In this document: piece after piece, positions 7,976-16,521 of the stretch
How positions within the stretch are numbered: the first letter of the stretch is position 1
Layout: every line of letters begins with the position of its first letter
Assembly (NCBI GenBank): GCA_017630215.1
Contig: JAGBVR010000007.1
Span: forward strand, 124,001 to 188,000
From: Bacteroidales bacterium
GTDB lineage: Bacteria; Bacteroidota; Bacteroidia; Bacteroidales; UBA932
DNA length: 64,000 bases
Direction of reading: 5' to 3'
Made by a program: the position numbers and the translations under genes
Notes under the pieces: generated by a model
The model's database searches: none
Seen by the model: the letters and a program-made list of their open reading frames with translations, nothing else
Told to the model about the DNA's origin: nothing

Positions 7976-9688
7976 TTACCTATATTCATAGAGTTTTACG
8001 TGCAGCACCTTATAGTCTCCCACAGAAATACGCACATGACGTCCCTGATGATCCTGGTCACCATTGAGACGACGCATATATTCAAAAGAGCCATCAGGAA
8101 GCACTCTCACTTCATCCACGGAGCCTATTCCGCAGCGCGCTCCCTTCCAGACATTACCGGAATCTCCTGTCACCTCATCTGTTCCTGTCGATACAAAGCC
8201 ATCCTCACCAAGAGAGTGCTGCTCCTGCGCAAATTCCTTTTCAGAAGCCTTAGCAAATTCCACAACGATACCGTTTCCGGCCACGATATATTCATTCTCG
8301 GCCAACCTGATGATGATACCGCCTCCTTCAGGCCATACAGATCCGTCAGTGGCACGCGGATCCCATGGCAAAGTGAAATTATGTCGACAGGTAAGCACCA
8401 TGTCGCCATCTTCTATTATCCTCTCCTTATCCTGCTGATCAAAGAGCAATCCCCACATCGCATCACATCCCTGCCATGCAGTGACAAGAGGCATCATCTC
8501 ACGGAGTTTAATATATCCTCCCACAAAGGGAGTTTGAGGATCATCTGACCCGTCTTCAATAGCGAAAGGACTGATCCCCAATGCATTATGTTCACCGAAA
8601 ACATAGAACGCACGGACTCCGTTGTTCTGAGTATGCCTTATCTCCGGTATGAAGAGAGGATTGTTATGAAGGTCATAGCTGGCCACCCAGTCCTTGAATC
8701 CATCATCGTACAGGTCAGGAGCTATGAAGTCCACTGACGGAGCCGCACATCTCCAGACATCTATCAGATGAGCGAGCGGACCTGCAGAAGGATACTCGCC
8801 CGGCTTCCTACCACGGCTGTTCATGGCCGCATTCACAAATAGAGGGACATCATAGATTTCGCGGGCACTACGCGCCATCCTCTCCACATATCCGGCATAA
8901 TGCCAGGCCATGAAGATTTCATCAGTGTATATTCCTTTTCCGAAGACTTCCTCCCATGTTCCTTTTGTCATGGAGCCGTTTTCCGACCACATTGAGGCCA
9001 TATACGGATGAAGTTTCTTAGCATTAACCTTCAGATAAGCCGTAAGTTCTGAAGGTACGTCAGCATTGAAATGTCTGTCAGCCTCATTTGAATGGTCACG
9101 GGCTGACTCCAGCATACCGATTTCATTCTCTATCTGTATCATGATGACCGTGCCATAATCCTTATCGGCCTCTGCGATATGGGTCAGCCAGGCACGGAAT
9201 GCCTTGTTATCTGCCTTGAATACATTTTCAGAGAAAGCACTGGCGATTTCCAGAGGTTTGCCTCCTTCTGTATATGCGCGCGGATACTTCCTGTAATCTT
9301 CCTTGAACCAAAGCGGAGCATAGCAGCTCATCGAATTCTTCCAGGCACCGAACCATAGGAAGACCACCTTCAGGTCATTTCGGCGTGCTTCTTCCAATAC
9401 CTTGTCAATGAGAGAGAAATCAAAAGAGTCCTCCTGTGGTTCGATAAGGTCCCAACAGGCAGGAACAAGGACAGTATTCAGTCCCATCCTTGCCACCTTT
9501 GCCATATTTGTTTCAATATCTTCCGGACAGGAAGCAGAAGAATTCCCCAATTCTCCTCCAAGAATAAGGTAAGGTCTTCCGTCCACGGTCAATCGCGCAT
9601 TCCCTTTATCTATGTCCAGGGAACTTCTCTGTCCATATGCCGCCAATGCAGCCAGAAACAGCACCAGAAGCGATATTGTACTTCTCAT
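7976..9688 (-). CDS. GH35-like (DUF5597-type) glycoside hydrolase
   Basis: A 570-residue secreted enzyme with a signal peptide (MRSTISLLVLFLAALAAYGQ). The fold is a clan GH-A (beta/alpha)8 barrel. The acid/base Glu is in IQIENEIG (about 189) and the nucleophile Glu in LFIPEIRH (about 349). It resembles the GH35-type beta-galactosidase branch carrying a DUF5597 C-terminal beta domain, rather than classical lacZ-like enzymes. The substrate cannot be read from the sequence; beta-galactoside or beta-xyloside/arabinoside side-chain cleavage both fit the setting. Only 3 bases separate its start from the uxuA stop, so it is co-transcribed with the arabinose operon. Confidence 0.85.
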   Translation of the reverse strand: MRSTISLLVLFLAALAAYGQRSSLDIDKGNARLTVDGRPYLILGGELGNSSASCPEDIETNMAKVARMGLNTVLVPACWDLIEPQEDSFDFSLIDKVLEEARRNDLKVVFLWFGAWKNSMSCYAPLWFKEDYRKYPRAYTEGGKPLEIASAFSENVFKADNKAFRAWLTHIAEADKDYGTVIMIQIENEIGMLESARDHSNEADRHFNADVPSELTAYLKVNAKKLHPYMASMWSENGSMTKGTWEEVFGKGIYTDEIFMAWHYAGYVERMARSAREIYDVPLFVNAAMNSRGRKPGEYPSAGPLAHLIDVWRCAAPSVDFIAPDLYDDGFKDWVASYDLHNNPLFIPEIRHTQNNGVRAFYVFGEHNALGISPFAIEDGSDDPQTPFVGGYIKLREMMPLVTAWQGCDAMWGLLFDQQDKERIIEDGDMVLTCRHNFTLPWDPRATDGSVWPEGGGIIIRLAENEYIVAGNGIVVEFAKASEKEFAQEQHSLGEDGFVSTGTDEVTGDSGNVWKGARCGIGSVDEVRVLPDGSFEYMRRLNGDQDHQGRHVRISVGDYKVLHVKLYEYR

Positions 9689-9691
9689 TGC

Positions 9692-10867
9692 CTATTTCTC
9701 TTCACACAATTGCTTTACTGCGGCCATGATGCCGTCCACCTGTCCCAGGGCAAGCATTCTGCCGTGGAAGGAATAGCCGGGATTATATCCGAGTTTTTCG
9801 TCTCCGAGCATCGTACGGCCGTGATCCACCCTCATCGGAAGATCGGCTTTCTGCCGCTGGAATATCTTCACCAATTCGACAAGGTCGGCTCTGCCGGCAA
9901 GGTGGGAGGCTTCGATGAAATTACCACCTTCAAGGACATTGCAGCTGCGAAGATGCACGAAATGGGTACGGTCTGCGAACTTGCGGGCCATTGACACCAC
10001 ATCATTATGAGCTCCGGCCGAAAGCGATCCCGCGCAGAATGTCAGGCCGTTGTGCGGATTATCCACAGCACTGAGGAACCATTCGATATCCTCTTCGCAA
10101 GTGACAATTCGCGGAAGGCCAAGAACCTGGAACGGAGGGTCATCCGGATGTACGCACATATTTACGCCATATTCCTCACACACAGGCATTATCTCAGCCA
10201 GGAAATATCTCATATTCTCGCGAAGCTGGTCACGGGTAATGCCGTCATACTGCTTCAGAAGACTACGGAATATCTCGACAGGATTCAGATCTCCTTCCTT
10301 GATATTGCCGTTCACAAATCCCTGTGTCTTTACGATTATGGAATCGATAAGGTCGTCCTTTTCTGCATCTGTAATGACCTTGTCCAATTCCTCGACCTTA
10401 TCCAGAATTTCCCGGGTATAATCAGCTTCAGCACCTTCCCGACAGAGAATCTTCAGATCGAAATATGCGAATCTTGCCATATCGAAATACAGTGATGAAG
10501 TGCCGTCCGGCCATGGGTGATACAGGTCTGTCCTGATCCAATCAATCACCGGCATGAAGTTATAGCAGACAGTCTTGACTCCGGCTTTTCCGAGGTTAGC
10601 CAGACTGACCTTATAATTTTCTATCAGCCGTTCCCTCTCAGGGCCCGCATACTTGATGGCCTCACATACCGGGAGACTTTCCACTACAGACCACCGAAGT
10701 CCGAAGCTTTCAATATAGTCTCTCAAATCTTCGATCGCCTCCAGAGTCCATATCTCTCCGTTAGGAACTTCATGCAAGGCTGTGACTATACCCTCGACAC
10801 CGATCTGTCTGAGCATATCCAGAGTAATCTTGTCCTTCTTACCAAACCATCTCCAAGTCTTTTCCAT
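9692..10867 (-). CDS. uxuA: Mannonate dehydratase
   Basis: This 391-residue cytoplasmic enzyme converts D-mannonate to 2-keto-3-deoxy-D-gluconate in the glucuronate branch of hexuronate catabolism. Length and N-terminus (MEKTWRWFGKKDKITLDMLR) are those of the UxuA family. Metal-site features are visible: the CVHPDDPP loop near 240, FCAGSLSAG near 277, HLRS near 312 and DHGR near 350. Its start is 4 bases from the GH97 stop and the GH35-like gene follows at 3 bases, so it is translated within the arabinose operon. UxuB and UxuC are not in the window. The placement suggests arabinose and glucuronate, released from the same xylan, are used together. Confidence 0.95.
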   Translation of the reverse strand: MEKTWRWFGKKDKITLDMLRQIGVEGIVTALHEVPNGEIWTLEAIEDLRDYIESFGLRWSVVESLPVCEAIKYAGPERERLIENYKVSLANLGKAGVKTVCYNFMPVIDWIRTDLYHPWPDGTSSLYFDMARFAYFDLKILCREGAEADYTREILDKVEELDKVITDAEKDDLIDSIIVKTQGFVNGNIKEGDLNPVEIFRSLLKQYDGITRDQLRENMRYFLAEIMPVCEEYGVNMCVHPDDPPFQVLGLPRIVTCEEDIEWFLSAVDNPHNGLTFCAGSLSAGAHNDVVSMARKFADRTHFVHLRSCNVLEGGNFIEASHLAGRADLVELVKIFQRQKADLPMRVDHGRTMLGDEKLGYNPGYSFHGRMLALGQVDGIMAAVKQLCEEK

Positions 10868-10871
10868 AATC

Positions 10872-12866
10872 CTACAAGTTAATTATCATTACAAGTCCGT
10901 CGTTCTTAGGTACCGATACCTTGGTTTTCCGGCCAACCTTTTCCTTCACAGGTTCATTTCCACCTGAAATCACATAAGCCTCAGAATCCGTGGCACCCAA
11001 AGTCTCAAACACATCCTTAACACTGATTTCCAATATTTTATCAATAGCATTGACTGCAGCTACATACCAGGTATTACCGTTTCTTCTGGCGATCACTGCA
11101 GACTCTCCCGGACAGCCGGAAACATATCTTGTCTCATCCCACACAGTCGGAACCTCCTTAAGAAAATCAATGCAGACTTTCGGGGCGTCTGTCAGATTGT
11201 TCGGGGTAACTGCAAAGTTCTGGACCGGATTCTGATAGAGTACACTGATAGCCATCTGGAAGGCATCTGTTGTCCGTCTGACGGTTCCATGCTGATTGGA
11301 TCTAGACAATCTCTTATTCAGGAAACATCCTCCGAATTCCATGCAGCCCACAGCGTTGCGGATAAACGGATGAAGTGTCGCGGCCTGGGCCTCCTGGTCA
11401 CATTCGTATTGGCCGAAAATCAGATTCTCGGAAGCCCTCACAGCCTCACTTCCCACATAATTAGGATACATTCTTTCCCAACCTCTCGGAAGTGTACATC
11501 CGTGGAAGATACACATGAGTCCGTTATCATCGGCATCACTGAGGATGGCCTCGTAAAGACGCATGGTCTCTTGCTTGTCACCGCCGAAGAAATCGACCTT
11601 GATGCCCTTGACACCAATCTTATTCATCCATCGCATATCCTTCTTGCGGGCAATCGGATTGCTCATCACATCGACAGGACTCTGGACAATATCGTTCCAC
11701 CATCCGCTCGAACTGTACCAAAGGAATACATCCACGTTCTTCGAAGCAGCATAACGGACAAGCTCCTCCGCGCCGTCATAGCCCAGATTCTGGTCCCAAC
11801 CGGCATCCACCAGGATATAATCGAAACCCATTTCATATGCAAGGTCCACATATTTCTTCTGGTCGGGCATATTCATGCTCGCATCCTGCCATACGATCCA
11901 GCTCCAAGTGGATTTTCCGTACTGATAGTCATTCACTGTCTCATAGAGAGGTTCCACCACATCCCAGGTCACAGTTGTTTCCACTATCGGCTTAAGAGTC
12001 TGTCCCAAGGTGATGGTACGCCAAGGTGTTGCACCCGGAAGGCCGATTGCAGGCTCTACCGTGCCGTTGCCATTATTTTCCTCTGGCATAGGATACTCGA
12101 TCTTATAGCCAGCTCCGACACATCCCTCAATATTACCGGATGTCTCATAATACTCGCTCAATCGCGAACCGCAATATCTGCTGTCGACCCCTGTCTCGCT
12201 GACCAGAACCCAGCCGTTGCCGCCGATCTGGAAAAGGCATGGAAAGGTATAGCCATGACCATAACCCGAAGGTGCTGTCACCTGCTTTCCAATGCCATAA
12301 TACTCTTCATAGCTCGGCTTAGTGCGCTTCCAGCCTATCATGGCGTGACTCTGCGGTGTGAGATAAGTCTTGAGATAAGTATGCTCCGGATCATCATTGA
12401 ATGTAAACTCAGTGAGTTCTTCAAATATCCTTGCACTTCCTGTTTCACCTTCCTTGGGAAGGAGATAGCGGAAAGCCACATCATAGTTTCCGACACGGAA
12501 TTCCACCAGAAGTTTCTGTCCCTCAGGATTCCTGAAGGTACATACAGCCTTGGTGGCCTTATAGCTGATATCGGAAGACTTGACTGTCTTGAGATGATAA
12601 CTGTCTTCAATCTGTTCCTGCTCCACAGAAACGAATTCCAGCTGCGAGAAGTCACCGATATTGGTCTTCATTCCCAGCCTGGAAGTACTTACAAACGGCT
12701 CGCAATGATGTTCCACCTGATAGTAAGCCTTGCCATCCATTGTGAGTATATGCACATCAGTTATTCCGTTGGGAGAAGAGATGAAACAGTCGGGCTGAGC
12801 CATTGCAGCTATGGCTGTGGACAAGCTCACCACAGCCATAGCGATAAGAGATAAAAATCCTTTCAT
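10872..12866 (-). CDS. GH97 glycoside hydrolase, retaining type
   Basis: A 664-residue secreted protein. The start at 12866 (MKGFLSLIAMAVVSLSTAIA) gives a signal peptide; the upstream ATG at 12899 would overlap araB and spoil it. The GH97 N-terminal beta-sandwich (to about 270) is followed by the (beta/alpha)8 barrel, with VDAGWD near 353 and GIKVDFFGGD at about 420-430. GH97 contains inverting alpha-glucosidases that use Glu bases and retaining enzymes that use an Asp nucleophile; the Asp in KVDFF (about 425) places this with the retaining group. That group includes alpha-galactosidases and beta-L-arabinopyranosidases. In an arabinose operon the latter activity is attractive, but this is inferred from context. 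It follows araB by one base. Confidence 0.92.
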   Translation of the reverse strand: MKGFLSLIAMAVVSLSTAIAAMAQPDCFISSPNGITDVHILTMDGKAYYQVEHHCEPFVSTSRLGMKTNIGDFSQLEFVSVEQEQIEDSYHLKTVKSSDISYKATKAVCTFRNPEGQKLLVEFRVGNYDVAFRYLLPKEGETGSARIFEELTEFTFNDDPEHTYLKTYLTPQSHAMIGWKRTKPSYEEYYGIGKQVTAPSGYGHGYTFPCLFQIGGNGWVLVSETGVDSRYCGSRLSEYYETSGNIEGCVGAGYKIEYPMPEENNGNGTVEPAIGLPGATPWRTITLGQTLKPIVETTVTWDVVEPLYETVNDYQYGKSTWSWIVWQDASMNMPDQKKYVDLAYEMGFDYILVDAGWDQNLGYDGAEELVRYAASKNVDVFLWYSSSGWWNDIVQSPVDVMSNPIARKKDMRWMNKIGVKGIKVDFFGGDKQETMRLYEAILSDADDNGLMCIFHGCTLPRGWERMYPNYVGSEAVRASENLIFGQYECDQEAQAATLHPFIRNAVGCMEFGGCFLNKRLSRSNQHGTVRRTTDAFQMAISVLYQNPVQNFAVTPNNLTDAPKVCIDFLKEVPTVWDETRYVSGCPGESAVIARRNGNTWYVAAVNAIDKILEISVKDVFETLGATDSEAYVISGGNEPVKEKVGRKTKVSVPKNDGLVMIINL

Positions 12867-12867
12867 A

Positions 12868-14547
12868 TTATCTATAAAGTTCCTTTTCTGTAAAGTCACC
12901 CAGTTTCAGATAGGTTTCATAAAGTGCCGCATACTGGCTATGCCTTTGCACATCAGGCTGATATTCCTTCGCAAAGCCTGAATTCATTGCAGCGATGGCA
13001 TCTTCCACCTTAGCATAGACCCCGGCCGCTGTAGCAGCAAACATTGCAGCACCAAGTGCACAGGCCTGATCAGTATTGCAGACCTTGATAGGCATATTCA
13101 GCACATCACTCATAGTCTGCATCACGAAAGGAGACTTGAGAGCGATACCTCCGATACCGATCACAGACTCGATAGGACAGCCTTCCGAAACGAATCTGTC
13201 TACGATAGCCTTGGTTCCGAATGCCGTAGCCTCCACCAGCGCTCTGAATATCTGAGGAGCTGTAGTTCCAAGGGTAAAGCCTGAGATCGTACCCTGAAGA
13301 AGCTGGTTCGCATCAGGAGTACGACGGCCGTTGATCCAGTCTGTGGCTATCATTGTGCTTTCTTCCAGAGGTATCTTTTCCGCCTCGACTGTAAGTTCTG
13401 CTATGATTCTGTCGCAGGTTTCATCTACCGCAGCCTGAATTTCTTCCTCTGAAAGCTTGCCCGCCAATGTCTTAGGAAGGATATTCCTTACAGGGAACTC
13501 AAGCACTCTTCGGAACATGGCATAGACATCGCCGAAAGATGACTGGCCTGCCTCAAGTCCCACCATTCCTGGAATTACGGAACCGTCGACCTGGCCGCAT
13601 ATACCCTTGATGAGTTTATCTCCTACCTCTTCATATGAAGCCACCATTATGTCACAGGTGGAAGTACCTATCACACGTACCAATGTCCTTGGAGTAACAG
13701 CAGCACCGACAGCTCCCATATGACAGTCATATGCACCACCGGCCACCACTACATCTGTGCTCAGGCCAAGCCTTTCAGCCCATTCAGGACAGAGAGTACC
13801 TACAGGCTTGTCGGCAGTCTCGGTAGTCTCGAAAAGCCTCTCCCGGAATCCTGCAAGAAGAGGATCCAGTTTCACAAGGAATTCTTCAGGGGGAAGGCCT
13901 CCCCAGCTCTCGTGCCACATCGCCTTATGTCCTTCAGCACAACGGCTGCGTACAATATCCTTGGCCCTGGTCACTCCTGTGAGCACTGCAGGGAGCCACT
14001 CGCAGTATTCCACTATAGAATATGCCTTTGCCGCGACCTCAGGAGCCTCACGGAGCACATGGATAGCCTTTGCCCAGAACCATTCGGCAGAATATATACC
14101 TCCCTCATACTGAGAGTAGTCGATGTCGTTCTCCTTGCATTTCACATTGATCTCGGCGGCTTCCTTTACAGCTGTATGGTCCTTCCAGAGGACAAACATC
14201 GCATTAGGATTCTCCTCGAATTCCGGTAGCATTGCCAGAGGGGTTCCGGTCTCGTCTGTGAAGGCAGGAGTCGATCCTGTGGTATCGAAAGCGATTCCGA
14301 CCACATTAGGAGCCACTTCAGGAGCACATTTTGACAAGGCCTCCTTTACGGTTGCTTCCAAAACTTCCAGATAGTCTTTCGGATGCTGACGCCATTGATT
14401 GGCCCTAGGGACACAGTAAAGTCCCTTCATCCAGCGTGGATAATACTTCACGGAAGAAGCCAGAATCTCGCCGGTAAGTGCGTTCACGACAAGAGCGCGC
14501 GCCGAGTCTGTTCCGTAATCCAGTCCTATTACATATTTATTTTTCAT
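12868..14547 (-). CDS. araB: L-ribulokinase
   Basis: This 559-residue cytoplasmic FGGY-family kinase phosphorylates L-ribulose to L-ribulose 5-phosphate with ATP, the second step of L-arabinose catabolism. The N-terminal ATPase-fold motif is GLDYGTDSARALVV (residues 8-21). The AraB-type substrate region is clear (PRANQWRQHPKDYLE near 50), and the C-terminal FGGY segment includes IGGIALKSPFVMQTMSDVL near 465. Length matches bacterial ribulokinases (about 550-570). It lies 3 bases after the second GH51 and 1 base before GH97, indicating coupled translation in the operon started upstream of galM. Confidence 0.97.
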   Translation of the reverse strand: MKNKYVIGLDYGTDSARALVVNALTGEILASSVKYYPRWMKGLYCVPRANQWRQHPKDYLEVLEATVKEALSKCAPEVAPNVVGIAFDTTGSTPAFTDETGTPLAMLPEFEENPNAMFVLWKDHTAVKEAAEINVKCKENDIDYSQYEGGIYSAEWFWAKAIHVLREAPEVAAKAYSIVEYCEWLPAVLTGVTRAKDIVRSRCAEGHKAMWHESWGGLPPEEFLVKLDPLLAGFRERLFETTETADKPVGTLCPEWAERLGLSTDVVVAGGAYDCHMGAVGAAVTPRTLVRVIGTSTCDIMVASYEEVGDKLIKGICGQVDGSVIPGMVGLEAGQSSFGDVYAMFRRVLEFPVRNILPKTLAGKLSEEEIQAAVDETCDRIIAELTVEAEKIPLEESTMIATDWINGRRTPDANQLLQGTISGFTLGTTAPQIFRALVEATAFGTKAIVDRFVSEGCPIESVIGIGGIALKSPFVMQTMSDVLNMPIKVCNTDQACALGAAMFAATAAGVYAKVEDAIAAMNSGFAKEYQPDVQRHSQYAALYETYLKLGDFTEKELYR

Positions 14548-14550
14548 AAC

Positions 14551-16521
14551 TTACTTTTTGATAACATAAACCATAAATGTCTTCGGAGCTACAGTAGCTT
14601 CCATAGAATTGCCCTCAAAATCCAATGAAACAGTCTGCGGGGTGATCTTAAACGGATCGTCCAGAGTATTCTCCGCATCAGGGTCATCGCTGTGGAAGCT
14701 CACGGCCTCTACTCCTTTAAGATTGTCTTTCTTGCGAAGTCCTTCGAAATTGACCTTTATTTCACGAGGCTGGTCCGAGACATTGATTACCTTAATATAT
14801 AGACAGTCATTGTCCGCATCATACACCGAACTAGCGAAAGTCCCGTCCGTCCCGGTGACATTGGCACCCTCCATATCTGTGAGTTTCAAGACATTGGTAC
14901 CACAGTACTGCATATATAGCTTCTGAACATACCAGCTGCACGAGCGGAAACTGCGAAGGTTATCGAACCAGATGAGGTCCGGTCTCCACTGCCATCCTTC
15001 AATATGAGCGAAAAGCGGAGCATATGATGACATGTGGACAATATCTGCATTCCTCTCTATTGTTGTCATGAAAGCTGCTTCCAAGAGTGAAGCCTCGAAA
15101 TGATTCCATTTCTTTCCATTACCGTGGCATGCATATTCTCCGGCAAAGACCTTAGGACCCTTGCGGTCATAGTCATCATAGCGGGCTCCCTGACTCAGGA
15201 ACCATGATTCCGGACGGTAGAAATGTTCATCTACAAGATCCGCATCAAGTCTCTCCATCTCCGACCACAAGAAGTCGAACTGCTCTCCTTCAGAGTTCGG
15301 CCCAGAGGATCCTACTATCTTAATTTCAGGATATTCCTTGCGGATAGCCTTGATAAAAGGCTCCAGACGTTCAGGATACTCAGGCCCCCATTGTTCGTTT
15401 CCGACACCGATGAACTTCATTCCGAAAGGCTCCGGATGTCCCATCTGCGCACGAAGTCCTCCCCATTGGGTCTCTATGCTTCCATTGGCAAACTCAATAA
15501 GGTCCAATGCATCCTGTATGTAGCAGTCCAACTGGTCTACAGGCTGATGTGCATCCATCGAATCATTCTGGAACTGACATGCCAGTCCGCAGCTGACCAC
15601 AGGAAGAGGTTCGGCTCCGATTTCTTCCGAAAGCTGGAAATATTCAAAGAAGCCAAGCCCATAAGACTGGTAGTAGTCAGGATAGTAACGATGCTTGAAG
15701 GTATGCTGCCATCTGTTTTCGTTCAGAGGACGGTTCTCCACCGGGCCCACACTGTTCTTCCAGCTGTACCTGGTTTCCAGATCGGTTCCTTCCACTATGC
15801 ATCCTCCCGGGAATCGGAAAAGTCCGGGCTGCAGGTCATAGAGTGCTTGAGCCAGATCCTTCCTAAGCCCGTTCTGATGTCCCATCCATGTATCCACAGG
15901 GAAGAGTGAGACATGTTCCACATCCACAGCAGCATGAGAATTCAAGAAAATACGGAGAGTACCCTTCGGATCGGTGATCCCCGAGGTCAATATAACCTCA
16001 TATTTCTTCCAATCCGATGAATCTACAGTTATTTCAGCCACAGCATGAGCCTGGACCTCTCCCATCGAAGCCCTGTCTATAAGTTCCACGCCCAATCTGG
16101 CAGACTGTCCAGATTCCGGAACACGAGCCCAGAGGCTGAAGCGATATTGAGCTCCTTCTTTCAGTCCGATACCGAAAAAACCGTTGTTTTCGAGAGCAGT
16201 ATGCTTCTGAGGATGGCCGGGATAAGAAAGTCTCAGATAATGAGGATTGCGTTCGAAAGGACCGTCCTCCCTCACCTCCACACGACCTCCCACACTCCAG
16301 CCTTGAAGCCTGTTGCCAGGGAACTCGAAGGAGCGGTTCTTCACCAGCTCGGCATAGAGTCCCCCGTCAGCAGCGAAATTTATATCTTCGATGAAGATTC
16401 CGTACATGGTAGGCTGTATTTCAGCTCCCAGCCTGTTCACATTGACCTTCATCTCCAGAGTCTGCGCCGAAACGGCCGCAGCCGAAGACAGCGACAGGAG
16501 TGACAGAAGCAGTCTTTTCAT
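14551..16521 (-). CDS. GH51 alpha-L-arabinofuranosidase with carbohydrate-binding-like insert
   Basis: A 656-residue secreted enzyme with a signal peptide MKRLLLSLLSLSSAAAVSAQ. After the N-terminal strand typical of GH51 there is a jelly-roll segment (about 75-205, CBM4/9-like: HYLRLSYPG, YRFSLWARV, WKKYEVILTS). The catalytic barrel follows, with acid/base Glu in IGVGNEQWG (376) and nucleophile Glu in VFAGEYACHG (462), and then a C-terminal beta-sandwich. This architecture is common in Bacteroidales enzymes acting on arabinan or arabinoxylan. It starts directly after the AraA stop with no gap. It supplies arabinose to AraA/AraB/AraD encoded beside it. It differs strongly from the plus-strand GH51 at 5719. 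Confidence 0.95.
   Translation of the reverse strand: MKRLLLSLLSLSSAAAVSAQTLEMKVNVNRLGAEIQPTMYGIFIEDINFAADGGLYAELVKNRSFEFPGNRLQGWSVGGRVEVREDGPFERNPHYLRLSYPGHPQKHTALENNGFFGIGLKEGAQYRFSLWARVPESGQSARLGVELIDRASMGEVQAHAVAEITVDSSDWKKYEVILTSGITDPKGTLRIFLNSHAAVDVEHVSLFPVDTWMGHQNGLRKDLAQALYDLQPGLFRFPGGCIVEGTDLETRYSWKNSVGPVENRPLNENRWQHTFKHRYYPDYYQSYGLGFFEYFQLSEEIGAEPLPVVSCGLACQFQNDSMDAHQPVDQLDCYIQDALDLIEFANGSIETQWGGLRAQMGHPEPFGMKFIGVGNEQWGPEYPERLEPFIKAIRKEYPEIKIVGSSGPNSEGEQFDFLWSEMERLDADLVDEHFYRPESWFLSQGARYDDYDRKGPKVFAGEYACHGNGKKWNHFEASLLEAAFMTTIERNADIVHMSSYAPLFAHIEGWQWRPDLIWFDNLRSFRSCSWYVQKLYMQYCGTNVLKLTDMEGANVTGTDGTFASSVYDADNDCLYIKVINVSDQPREIKVNFEGLRKKDNLKGVEAVSFHSDDPDAENTLDDPFKITPQTVSLDFEGNSMEATVAPKTFMVYVIKK

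Noticed and set aside
11289-12854. 521-codon open frame opposite the GH97 gene
   Set aside because: The minus strand carries a full GH97 enzyme with all motifs. The plus-strand frame has no recognisable domain and no promoter or start context; it is a by-product of codon use on the other strand.
5719-16521. Two GH51 genes as a recent duplication
   Set aside because: They differ in length, domain make-up and catalytic motif context; they are distinct subtypes.
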